Positions 26,301 through 32,903 of a DNA stretch of 38,307 nt are shown in pieces (positions within the stretch are counted from its first letter, which is position 1; each line of letters begins with the position of its first letter). The notes beneath the pieces were generated by a model. It did not search any database and was not told the origin of the DNA. It saw only the letters and a program-made list of their open reading frames with translations. Made by a program: the position numbers and the translations under genes. This stretch comes from Citrobacter freundii (lineage in GTDB: Bacteria; Bacteroidota; Bacteroidia; Chitinophagales; Chitinophagaceae), in the NCBI GenBank assembly GCA_003243445.1, contig QFQQ01000076.1, positions 1 through 38,307 of the forward strand. Reading direction: 5' to 3'.

Positions 26301-26493
26301 CATAACCCTGCATGGCAGTGAGGCGTGTTGCCTGCCCATCTTTTACGGACGCTTTCCAGAGATCGCCTTCGAAGCTGAAGACCACTGTCTGACCATCCGG
26401 GGTGAGGCAGGGATTTGACAGGAAATAAGTGGCTTCCTGTGCAAAAAGCCGGGCTGAGCAGCACAACACGGCCAGAGAAAAGAATTTCTTCAT
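23350..26493 (-). CDS. Tricorn-like S41 family protease, exported
   Basis: The product is 1047 residues from the ATG at 26493 (MKKFFSLAVLCCSARLFAQ, a signal peptide). The open frame goes 18 codons further, past any sensible start. An N-terminal TolB-like beta-propeller spans about 25-560 with many SPDGK/SPDNK repeats. A Lys/Thr/Ala-rich insert (DTATKKDTTKKATATAAATPP) follows, then a second propeller-like stretch and a Tricorn core domain. A PDZ domain lies around 790-850 (KGIDIRPGDVLTKVNGEPV), and the S41 peptidase domain runs to the C-terminus, with probable nucleophile S954 in NEQSLSDAEM. It probably degrades peptides in the periplasm. A repeat arm abuts its stop codon. Confidence 0.93.
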   Translation of the reverse strand: MKKFFSLAVLCCSARLFAQEATYFLSNPCLTPDGQTVVFSFEGDLWKASVKDGQATRLTAMQGYETSPRVSPDGKWIAFTGRQYGNGDIFVIPVNGGEVNQVTYHSSNDEVTGWSWDSKSIYFNSGRMGQVAGFKVAATGGTPRRVFGSYFFQYDHNLVEHPSGDIYFNDTWESSNQVQRKRYKGPFNPDIQSYNLQTKQYKKYTDWEGKDFGATIDRQGNIYFISDEANGQYNLYTLDNGKKKALTKFSSSIKTPVVNAQGGTIVFEKDYQLWKYDVKSGSESKLNISIIRNNILPKEKDFDVKSTISAFDVSPDNKKLAFISRGELFVSDIDGKFVQQVKRGSAERVREVKWTSDNKTLVFNQTFGGYTNWYTISADGKGTLKQLTKDTRNNRLLVLNKKRDKGVYLSGRDEVRMLDIKTGESKTIAKTEIWGFQNSDPGFSPNDEYVIFCGYRNFERDIYIYNIKENKTTNLTNTDITEADPIWSPDGKYIYFTSQRLKPAYPFGMPDAKVYRVALEKLDEPFRVDKFDELFKEEKKDTATKKDTTKKATATAAATPPAKTITIDMEDIMERLERIGPFAGAQDLVALVQKGDKTVVLYHSDHGEGRNALWKTTKEPFEQDKTEKVADGGVSAFVDANDKLYVLNNSGISKLNLDLNRLDPINISYTFRRNLSAEFSQMFEEAWAQMEENYYDENFHGLDWKKTKQYYQQFIPYLNNRADLRILLNDMLGELNSSHQGFGTFGTDEAITLSNSTMETGIMFDEDAPYKVKYVVKRSAADKKGIDIRPGDVLTKVNGEPVDNNKDRSYYFTRPSQDREISLEFTRNGQPVSVKLHPQSSLFNNLYDEWVDNNQKRVDEKSKGRIAYGYMKNMGSGELEQFIIDMTKELNKKDALIFDLRYNTGGNVHDEVLRFLSQRSYLKWKYREGGLSPQSNFAPADKPIILLTNEQSLSDAEMTSQGFKALKLGKIIGNGTYRWIIFTSGVSLVDNSSVRMPGWGCYTLDGKDLETTGVQPDILVVNSFEDKLTGKDPQLDRAIEEILKQLK

Positions 26494-26560
26494 GAAAAAA
26501 ATTTTGGTGACTGAATGTACGGACAAAAGGAGTTCGTTGGATACCAATCATGGAAAATCA

Positions 26561-26655
26561 AAGTAAAAAGTCAAAATTAAAAATTAAAAAACCCCAGGCC
26601 AGGAACGCATTTCCAGCTATGGGGTTTTTTAATTTTTAATTTTGACTTTTTACTT
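26561..26655. repeat. Family D perfect 35-bp inverted repeat, also a terminator for leuS
   Basis: The left arm (26561-26595) and right arm (26621-26655) are exact reverse complements over 35 bp, with a 25-nt spacer. On the minus strand, 2 nt after the leuS stop codon, the transcript would form a very long hairpin ending CCCC...GGGG followed by TTTTTT. On the minus strand the left arm also has TAATTTTG (26579-26572), a -7 promoter word facing the S41 protease. Confidence 0.95.
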
Positions 26656-26656
26656 C

Positions 26657-29600
26657 CTAAATCACCACATTCACCATCTTCCCTTTCACAAAAATGATCC
26701 TCTTCGGCGCTTTTCCTTCCAGCCATTTTTGTACTACGTCGTTGGCCAGTGCGATCTTTTCAACTTCTTCAGTGGTTGCGTCAAGGGAGATATTGATCGT
26801 TGTGCGCAGCTTACCGTTGATGGATACAGGGTATTCCTTGCTGCTTTCCTTCACATATTTCTCTTCGAATACAGGGTAAGGCGCGTCCAGGACGCTGCCT
26901 TCGTTGCCGAGCAAATGCCAGAGCTCTTCTGCCACGTGTGGTGCATAGGGTGTGAGCAGGATAAGCAATGGCTGCAATATTTCTTTCTTAGTGCAGTTCA
27001 GATCATTCAGTTCATTCACCGCGATCATGAAACCGCTTACGCCGGTGTTGAAGCTGAAGCGCTCTGTTGCCTCTTCGATCTGCTTGATGGATTTGTGAAG
27101 GACCTTCAGTTCAGCATCGGTTGCTTTTTCATCGGTCCAGACTTTCCCTTTGGTCTCGTCATAGAACAAGCGCCAGAGTTTTTTTAGGAAGCGGTGAACA
27201 CCTTCGATGCCTTTGGTATCCCAGGGCTTGCTCATTTCTACAGGGCCGAGGAACATTTCGTACATGCGGAAAGTGTCGGCACCGTATTTCTGAACGAGGT
27301 CGTCAGGATTTACAGTGTTGTATTTGGACTTGGACATCTTTTCAACTTCTACTCCGCAGATATATTTTCCGTTTTCAAGAATAAAAGTTGCATTACTGTA
27401 ATCTTCCCTCCATTTCTTAAATGCTTCCGTATCCAACTCAACGCCGTCAACAATATTTACATCAACATGTATTTCGTCTGTTTCATACTGGTCTTTCAAT
27501 CCTGCTGAAACAAATTCGTTCGTACCTCTTACACGATATACAAAACGGCTGCTTCCCTGTATCATTCCCTGGTTGATCAGCTTTTTGAATGGCTCATCAT
27601 GTCCGATATAACCAAGATCATACAATGCCTTGGTCCACATACGGCTGTACAGCAAATGCCCAACCGCGTGTTCCGTTCCGCCGATATAAATATCAACCTG
27701 TCCCCAATAATCCGATGCTTTACGATCGCAGAATGCTTTTGCATTTTTCGGATCCATATAGCGAAGGAAGTACCAGCTGCTGCCCGCATAGCCAGGCATG
27801 GTATTCGTTTCCAGATGCTGTGCGGTCCATTCCGGGATATTGGCCAGCGGGCCCTCACCTTCCGGCCCGGGTTTGTAAGAATCCACATGCGGCAGTTCCA
27901 GCGGCAATGCGGATTCGTCGAGTGGTTTTGCTACACCATCGATCCATTTTATGGGGAATGGTTCACCCCAGTAACGCTGACGGCTGAATGCCGCATCGCG
28001 CATCTTGTAATTTTTCTTCCTCGTGCCGATGCCTCTTTTCTCGATCTCATTGATCGCAACTTCAATGGCATCTTTCATCACCAGTCCATTCAGAAAATCT
28101 GAATTTTCCAGGATCGCATCCTTGGTAGGGTTTGCCTCATCGCCTTTATAACAAGAACCGATGATATTTGTGATCGGAATATTGAAGTGCTTCGCAAACT
28201 TATGATCGCGTTCATCTCCGCAGGGCACGGCCATGATGGCGCCGGTTCCATACCCGGCGAGAACGTATTCGGAGATCCAAACCGGGATCCGGCGTCCGTC
28301 AAAAGGATTGATGGCATAAGCACCGGTGAATACACCACTGATCTTTTTTTCCGCCATCCGTTCACGCTCACTGCGGCTTTTCACATAGGTGATATATTCT
28401 TCCACAGCCACGGCTTGTTCATCCGTTGTAATCTGATCAACGAGTTCGTGCTCGGGAGCGATGACCATGAAGTCGACGCCGAAGATGGTGTCGGGGCGGG
28501 TGGTGTAGACGCGGAGAGTGGCCCCCCCTAAATCCCCCCCCAAGGGTGGGACTTCCGAAGACTCCGATGAATCGGACACATCCGGCCTGTTTGAAAGCGC
28601 CGCAGTAATTTTCTTAATAACATTTTGTGCATCGCTTTTCACCTCGTCATTTGTAAAACGAAGCTCAGTAAATCCATTCGCTTCTAAAAAACGGGTTCTT
28701 TCCTGATCGTATTTTTTTATCTCCGGATCGTTATGATAACCGCCGTCAATTTCAATAGTTACCATCTTTTTTAAACACGCAAAATCTACAATGTAAGAAC
28801 CAATAATGTGCTGCCGGCGTATATGAAAGCCTGTCTTATTATTTCTCAGCAATTGCCACAGATATTCTTCTTCATGAGTGAGCTCTTCACGGTGGCGCTT
28901 CGCCAGTTTTTTGGTTAACTCGTATACAGATTTATCAGCATTCTCATATTTAGGGATGACATTCCCCCCCTTGGGGGGGGTTAGGGGGGGCCTTCCCTCC
29001 ACCTTAAAATCTATCTCCGCCCCACTCGACTTCCCAATCCAATTCGTCTGCATTTCCTTCATCGCATCGCTGAAGTCCACGGTTTCCAAACCTTCCAGCA
29101 ATCTGTCAGCATATTCTGTGATCCGCAGATACCATTGGCGGAGTTTCTTTTTTACAACGGGATAGCCGCCACGTTCGCTTACGCCGTTCACCACCTCGTC
29201 GTTGGCAAGTACGGTACCGAGTGCCTCACACCAGTTCACTTCACCATAACCGCAATAGGAAAGACGATAATTCATCAGTATGTTCATCTTTTCCGCTTCA
29301 TCATAGTTTTCCCATTGATCAGCCGTAAACCGGATGGATGCATCGCCCGGACATGGGAACGACCTGTTGCCTTCTTTTTCAAATGCGGCAGTCAGCACAG
29401 CAATGCGCTCCGCGCGACCGGTCTGACGGTTAAAGAATGAATCAAACAATTGCAGGAAGATCCATTGGGTCCATTTGTAGTAAGATGCTTCGCTGGTATT
29501 CACTTCGCGTTCCCAATCGTAACAGAAGCCGATATTATTCAGCTGGGACTTGAATGTTTCAATATTCTTACGGGTAGTCACAGCCGGATGCTGACCTGTA

Positions 29601-29872
29601 TCCAATGCATATTGTTCTGCGGGCAGACCAAATGCATCAAAACCCATCGGGTGAAGCACGTTGAATCCCTTCAGGCGTTTGTAACGGCTATAGATATCTG
29701 ACGCAATATAGCCAAGCGGATGCCCAACATGCAGACCTGCCCCGCTTGGATAAGGGAACATGTCCAGCACATAGTATTTCGGTTTGCTGCTTTCATTGGA
29801 CACCCTGTATGCATGTGTGTCTTTCCACTGTTGCTGCCATTTCTTTTCAATAGCCCTGAAATTGTAGTCCAT
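26657..29872 (-). CDS. leuS: Leucyl-tRNA synthetase interrupted in frame by an endonuclease-domain insert
   Basis: This class I synthetase charges tRNA-Leu. It is 1071 residues long, about 158 more than the roughly 910-930 usual in relatives. The HIGH motif is HVGH (48-51). KMSKS is at 845-849. The editing (CP1) domain shows TTRPDT and GYGTGAIMAVPCGDERD, so the proofreading aspartate is retained. The extra residues (about 294-451) lie between FKVEG and TLRVYTTRPDT, that is, in the turn at the N-terminal edge of CP1. They encode a DUF559 endonuclease-like domain, described separately. Both halves of LeuRS look intact and no intein splice junction residues are seen, so a single enlarged protein is expected. 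A repeat terminator directly follows the stop. Confidence 0.96.
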   Translation of the reverse strand: MDYNFRAIEKKWQQQWKDTHAYRVSNESSKPKYYVLDMFPYPSGAGLHVGHPLGYIASDIYSRYKRLKGFNVLHPMGFDAFGLPAEQYALDTGQHPAVTTRKNIETFKSQLNNIGFCYDWEREVNTSEASYYKWTQWIFLQLFDSFFNRQTGRAERIAVLTAAFEKEGNRSFPCPGDASIRFTADQWENYDEAEKMNILMNYRLSYCGYGEVNWCEALGTVLANDEVVNGVSERGGYPVVKKKLRQWYLRITEYADRLLEGLETVDFSDAMKEMQTNWIGKSSGAEIDFKVEGRPPLTPPKGGNVIPKYENADKSVYELTKKLAKRHREELTHEEEYLWQLLRNNKTGFHIRRQHIIGSYIVDFACLKKMVTIEIDGGYHNDPEIKKYDQERTRFLEANGFTELRFTNDEVKSDAQNVIKKITAALSNRPDVSDSSESSEVPPLGGDLGGATLRVYTTRPDTIFGVDFMVIAPEHELVDQITTDEQAVAVEEYITYVKSRSERERMAEKKISGVFTGAYAINPFDGRRIPVWISEYVLAGYGTGAIMAVPCGDERDHKFAKHFNIPITNIIGSCYKGDEANPTKDAILENSDFLNGLVMKDAIEVAINEIEKRGIGTRKKNYKMRDAAFSRQRYWGEPFPIKWIDGVAKPLDESALPLELPHVDSYKPGPEGEGPLANIPEWTAQHLETNTMPGYAGSSWYFLRYMDPKNAKAFCDRKASDYWGQVDIYIGGTEHAVGHLLYSRMWTKALYDLGYIGHDEPFKKLINQGMIQGSSRFVYRVRGTNEFVSAGLKDQYETDEIHVDVNIVDGVELDTEAFKKWREDYSNATFILENGKYICGVEVEKMSKSKYNTVNPDDLVQKYGADTFRMYEMFLGPVEMSKPWDTKGIEGVHRFLKKLWRLFYDETKGKVWTDEKATDAELKVLHKSIKQIEEATERFSFNTGVSGFMIAVNELNDLNCTKKEILQPLLILLTPYAPHVAEELWHLLGNEGSVLDAPYPVFEEKYVKESSKEYPVSINGKLRTTINISLDATTEEVEKIALANDVVQKWLEGKAPKRIIFVKGKMVNVVI
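28520..28992 (-). mobile_element. In-frame DUF559/Vsr-like endonuclease cassette with G/C-tract terminal inverted repeats
   Basis: The 473-bp insert in leuS is bounded by inverted ends. On the plus strand these are GGCCCCCCCTAAATCC... at 28520 and the reverse complement of GGCCCCCCCTAACC... ending at 28992. Each end has a C7-8 tract, AAGGG and a diverging tail. The translated ends read RPPLTPPKGG and PPLGGDLGG. Between them, LeuRS residues about 309-415 form a DUF559 domain: an LTHEEEYLWQLLRNN helix, the RRQHIIGSYIVDF segment with D363, and VTIEIDGGYH with E374 and D376, matching the PD-(D/E)XK/Vsr-like active-site pattern. A Ser/Glu-rich linker (SDSSESSE) closes it. No obvious target duplication was found. 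The autonomous mobility is inferred, not shown. Confidence 0.85.
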
Positions 29873-29918
29873 CCTGCGAGATTAAATATTTTTTGAAGAG
29901 TCTGAAGAAGTAAAAACG

Positions 29919-30003
29919 CAAAAGTAAAAAGTAAAAAAGCCTAAGATTGCACAAACCCACGAGTCTGTATTTCTAATTTTTACGTTTGAATTTTGAATTT
30001 GCT
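29919..30003. repeat. Family D imperfect inverted repeat upstream of leuS
   Basis: The left arm (29919-29938) has CAAAAGTAAAAAGTAAAAAA. The right arm (29970-30003) has TTCTAATTTTTACG and TTTGAATTTTGAATTTGC. On the minus strand the left arm contains TACTTTTG (29926-29919), a perfect -7 word facing leuS with a leader of about 40 nt. CAAA at 29952-29955 could be a -33 box, but the spacing (25) is long. Confidence 0.65.
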
Positions 30004-30148
30004 TAACAAATAACTTGTTTCAAATGGCAATATAGCCCCCGATCGACCGTTAAAAAGGGGCAGCAAAAATACTGATAATAAAGGTTTAAAAATAATGTGT
30101 GCTGAAGGGAAATAACTGAAGGCGAAGGAACTCACCAACCTGAAGTTG
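30004..30148. other. Non-coding gap upstream of ftsX
   Basis: The region between divergent leuS and ftsX is non-coding. Apart from the flanking repeats I see no gene or RNA. A short ACGTTTGAATTTTG word marks its left edge. Confidence 0.5.
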
Positions 30149-30190
30149 GTCATCGGACATCGATCATCGACCATCGACCATCGATCATCA
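30149..30190. repeat. Family C solo arm upstream of ftsX
   Basis: A run of 7-mers (ATCGGAC, ATCGATC, ATCGACC, ATCGACC, ATCGATC) has no clear inverted partner. It lies about 50 bp upstream of the candidate ftsX -7 element. Confidence 0.8.
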
Positions 30191-30238
30191 GACAAACTAA
30201 GACTTTTCCCTCAACAGCGATCATGGCCTTAAATTGGC

Positions 30239-30246
30239 TATTTTTG
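30239..30246 (+). promoter_or_regulatory. Candidate -7 promoter element of ftsX
   Basis: TATTTTTG is a perfect TAnnTTTG word. The expected leader to the ATG at 30304 is about 50 nt. No TTTG sits at -33. Confidence 0.4.
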
Positions 30247-30303
30247 CCATACTTGCTTCTTCCCGGGAGCTTGATTAACCCATTTATCTCAAAATTCTGT
30301 GTT

Positions 30304-31176
30304 ATGGCCAAATCCGGCAAATCCTCTATCAAGAGAGGCAAACCCTCCTATTTCATGTCCATCCTGGGCGTTACGCTTGTACTGTTCCTTCTCGGCATTA
30401 TCGGCTGGCTGGTGATCAATGCCAACAAACTGGGCAACTATTTCAAAGAAAGTGTAGAACTCCGCGCTGAACTGAGAGGTGACCTGAACCCCAGCGACAG
30501 TACGGCCCTCATGCAATATATTTCCGGAAAACCTTATGTCAAATCGATTGCTTTCATCACCAAGGCAGAAGCGAAAAAGATCTACCTGGGTGATGGTAAT
30601 GAGAACTGGGACAAGGTGCTGGATGCCAACCCACTTCCTAACAGCATCAATTTCAAGGTGAAGAAGGAATATATGAATATCGATTCGCTCAGCCTGATCC
30701 AGAAAGACCTGCAGCAACAGACCTATATCGCTGAAGTGGCGTATCCGTCTGCGCTGGTGGACAATCTGAACAAGAATGTGAGGCGGGTGAGCATCATCCT
30801 GCTGGCAGTGGCGATCGTGCTGGCATTGGTGGCGATCTTCCTGATCGATAATACGATCCGCCTGGCCATGTTCAGCAACCGTTTTCTGATCAAAACGATG
30901 CAGATGGTTGGCGCTACGCGCTGGTTCATCGCGCGGCCGATGAATGTCCGCGCCATCCTGAATGGCGCCTTCAGCGGACTGATCGCCATCGCGGCCGTGA
31001 TCGTCTTCATCAATGTTGCCGAACGGATCCTGCCCGAACTCGAAGCCATTCATGACAACCTGAGCCTGGCCCTGCTCTTTGCCGGCCTCATCATTCTCGG
31101 TATTTTCATCACACTGTTCAGCACGTACAGAAGTGTGTTGAAGTATTTGAAAATGAAGCTGGATGATCTGTATTAG
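30304..31176 (+). CDS. ftsX: Cell division protein FtsX
   Basis: This 290-residue inner-membrane protein, with FtsE, forms an ABC-type complex that activates peptidoglycan hydrolases at the septum. A basic N-terminus (MAKSGKSSIKRGKPSYF) precedes the first membrane helix (MSILGVTLVLFLLGIIGWL). An extracellular loop follows (about 45-165), then three more helices near 170-195, 225-250 and 255-280, with the FtsX core MVGATRWFIARP. The open frame extends 27 codons upstream into a hydrophobic stretch, but the ATG at 30304 fits the family. It heads a conserved Bacteroidota cluster with DUF3098 and uppP. ftsE is not in the window. Confidence 0.93.
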   Translation: MAKSGKSSIKRGKPSYFMSILGVTLVLFLLGIIGWLVINANKLGNYFKESVELRAELRGDLNPSDSTALMQYISGKPYVKSIAFITKAEAKKIYLGDGNENWDKVLDANPLPNSINFKVKKEYMNIDSLSLIQKDLQQQTYIAEVAYPSALVDNLNKNVRRVSIILLAVAIVLALVAIFLIDNTIRLAMFSNRFLIKTMQMVGATRWFIARPMNVRAILNGAFSGLIAIAAVIVFINVAERILPELEAIHDNLSLALLFAGLIILGIFITLFSTYRSVLKYLKMKLDDLY

Positions 31177-31180
31177 AGAG

Positions 31181-31384
31181 GACAGCGGACGACGGACCGC
31201 ACCGCGTCAGGACCGCGGACGGCCGACCGCCGACCGCAGTACCATACGTTAGGATTGCGGAGCCAAAGGCGTCCGGGCAGCAATTACCCAACATTTAAGT
31301 GGTTCATGTTTATGGTCTTTATAAAAAGATTGTTCTGTCATAAAGATTGGTACCGCGGTCGGCGGTCTGTGGTCCGCGGTCTTT
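31181..31384. repeat. Family B inverted repeat between ftsX and the DUF3098 gene
   Basis: The left part (31181-31243) begins 4 nt after the ftsX stop and consists of period-7 GACCGCG/GACCGCC words. Positions 31211-31243 match the reverse complement of 31349-31384 at 29 of 33 bases. The 105-nt core between the arms begins CCATACGTTAGGATT, which resembles the start of the core in the copy at 32639-32872. Confidence 0.9.
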
Positions 31385-31414
31385 TCCTTATATTGCACAC
31401 CCAAATTCAAAACA

Positions 31415-31669
31415 ATGGCTGAAATTAAAGCAGGCAACACACCCGGTGTTTTTTCAAAAGACAATTATATGTGGATGGCGATAGGGCTGGTGGTGATTGC
31501 GCTGGGAATGTTTATGATGGCTGGAGGAAGAAGCGATGATCCGAAAGTGTTCAACGAACAGGAAGTGTACAGCACAACGCGGATCACGGTGGCGCCATTA
31601 CTGATCCTGGCAGGACTGGTGATCGAGATCTATGCGATCTTCAAAAAGCCAAAAACAAAACAAGCATAA
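31415..31669 (+). CDS. DUF3098 small membrane protein
   Basis: This 84-residue protein has two hydrophobic helices (MWMAIGLVVIALGMFMMAGG and TVAPLLILAGLVIEIYAIF) separated by a charged loop (RSDDPKVFNEQEVYSTTR). This is the DUF3098 pattern, known as a partner of ftsX/uppP in Bacteroidota. Its function is unknown, though the neighbourhood points to the envelope or division. A repeat arm ends about 30 nt before the ATG at 31415. Confidence 0.88.
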   Translation: MAEIKAGNTPGVFSKDNYMWMAIGLVVIALGMFMMAGGRSDDPKVFNEQEVYSTTRITVAPLLILAGLVIEIYAIFKKPKTKQA

Positions 31670-31695
31670 AAGATTCGATGGGTCTATAAGTTTGA

Positions 31696-31737
31696 AAGGT
31701 GATGCAGGATTGTGTCACCTTATTCTTTTGGGCCAAG
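31696..31737 (+). terminator. Weak hairpin between the DUF3098 gene and uppP
   Basis: AAGGTGA pairs with TCACCTT around a 12-nt loop and is followed by the T-rich TATTCTTTTGG. It may attenuate read-through into uppP, but the stem is short. Confidence 0.4.
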
Positions 31738-31840
31738 AGGAGAAAGAAGAATAAGGAGGGAAAGAGATTGCTCTTACTTTATTATTACTATTATTGACGG
31801 CCGGTTTGCCAACAGTTATTTATTCAACCAGAAATTGTTT

Positions 31841-32638
31841 ATGGATACTATTGATGCAATCATTATCGCTATTGTGGAAGGGCTGACTGAGTTCCTTCCG
31901 ATCTCGTCCACTGCGCACATGAAGTTTACGAATCCGCTGTTGGGTGTGTCCCCGACTCCGTTCGGGGAAATGTTTGAAGTGGTGATACAACTGGCCGCGA
32001 TCCTTGCAGTGATCGTTCTTTACTGGAAAAAATTCTTTGATTTCAAGCGGATCAACTTTTATCTTAAACTCATTATTGCTGTTATACCGGCGCTGGTATT
32101 TGGCTACCTGTTGAAAAGCCATATCGATGAAGCGCTGGGCAATCTCACCTTTATTGCATGGGTAATGGTGCTGGGTGGCGTGGTATTATTGTTTGTAGAT
32201 AAATGGTTCAACAAACCACAGATATTCTCAGAGGAGCATATCACACCAAAGACATCATTCATCGTTGGCTGCTTCCAGGTATTGTCGATCATCTTCCCCG
32301 GATTGAGTCGTAGTGCGGCTACGATCATTGGCGGTATGAGCCAGAAGCTGAGCCGCAGCGCTGCCGCTGAATTCTCTTTCTTCCTGGCCGTACCCACTAT
32401 GTTTGCTGCATCTGCAAAAAGTTTCTGGGATACTTACCAGGAACATCCGGAAGTTATTGCAAGAGATAATATGATGACCTTACTGATCGGAAGTCTTGTT
32501 GCATTTGTGGTAGCATTACTCGCGATCAAATTCTTTATCGGTTTCCTGAAAAAATATGGCTTCCGTGTGTGGGGCATCTATCGCATTATTGTTGGCGCGA
32601 TCATGCTGGTGTTGCTTTGGAAGGGAGTGATAAGGTAG
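31841..32638 (+). CDS. uppP: Undecaprenyl-diphosphate phosphatase UppP (BacA)
   Basis: This 265-residue polytopic membrane enzyme dephosphorylates undecaprenyl pyrophosphate to recycle the lipid carrier for peptidoglycan and other glycans, and it confers bacitracin tolerance. The first motif is EGLTEFLPISSTAH (E13, E17). The second, PGLSRSAATI, starts at residue 153 (R157). The ATG at 31841 is chosen because the open frame upstream (from 31712) encodes a charged, unrelated stretch. About seven to eight hydrophobic segments follow in normal order. truB, which I would expect next in many relatives, is replaced by an MFS gene here. Confidence 0.95.
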   Translation: MDTIDAIIIAIVEGLTEFLPISSTAHMKFTNPLLGVSPTPFGEMFEVVIQLAAILAVIVLYWKKFFDFKRINFYLKLIIAVIPALVFGYLLKSHIDEALGNLTFIAWVMVLGGVVLLFVDKWFNKPQIFSEEHITPKTSFIVGCFQVLSIIFPGLSRSAATIIGGMSQKLSRSAAAEFSFFLAVPTMFAASAKSFWDTYQEHPEVIARDNMMTLLIGSLVAFVVALLAIKFFIGFLKKYGFRVWGIYRIIVGAIMLVLLWKGVIR

Positions 32639-32872
32639 AGAGAGGACCGCAGACGACGGACCGCAGACCGCAGTACCATTCATCAGCTTTGTAGCGTATG
32701 ACAGGTTTGCACTGCGTTCAGTGTAGGATGGACCACGGACGACCGACCGCGGACCGCGGTATCACACATTAGATTTAAGGGTATGATAAATTTGTGCTGC
32801 ACTCATTGTAAAAGCTTTTCTTTCGGAAAGACTGGTCTGCGGTCCGCGGTCTGTGGTCCGTCGTCTTCTCTC
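32639..32872. repeat. Family B three-arm repeat between uppP and the MFS gene
   Basis: Left (32639-32676) and middle (32730-32761) arms are GACCGCA/GACCGCG 7-mers. The right arm (32833-32872) is their reverse complement. The left arm starts on the base after the uppP stop. The two cores between the arms are diverged copies of each other (for example GTATGACAGGTTTGCACTGC and GTATGATAAATTTGTGCTGC). The right arm ends 9 nt before TATTTTTA (32882-32889), one mismatch from a -7 word for the MFS gene. Confidence 0.9.
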
Positions 32873-32903
32873 AGAATCCCCTATTTTTACTGACAAACAA
32901 CGA

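Noticed and set aside
28520..28992. Intein hypothesis for the leuS insert
   Set aside because: No Cys/Ser at the N-junction, no His-Asn plus Cys/Ser/Thr at the C-junction, and the domain is DUF559-like, not LAGLIDADG or HINT.
30289..31053. Long antisense open frame (254 codons, minus) opposite ftsX
   Set aside because: It overlaps a well-supported ftsX, is compositionally a His/Asp/Gln-rich shadow, and shows no family motif.
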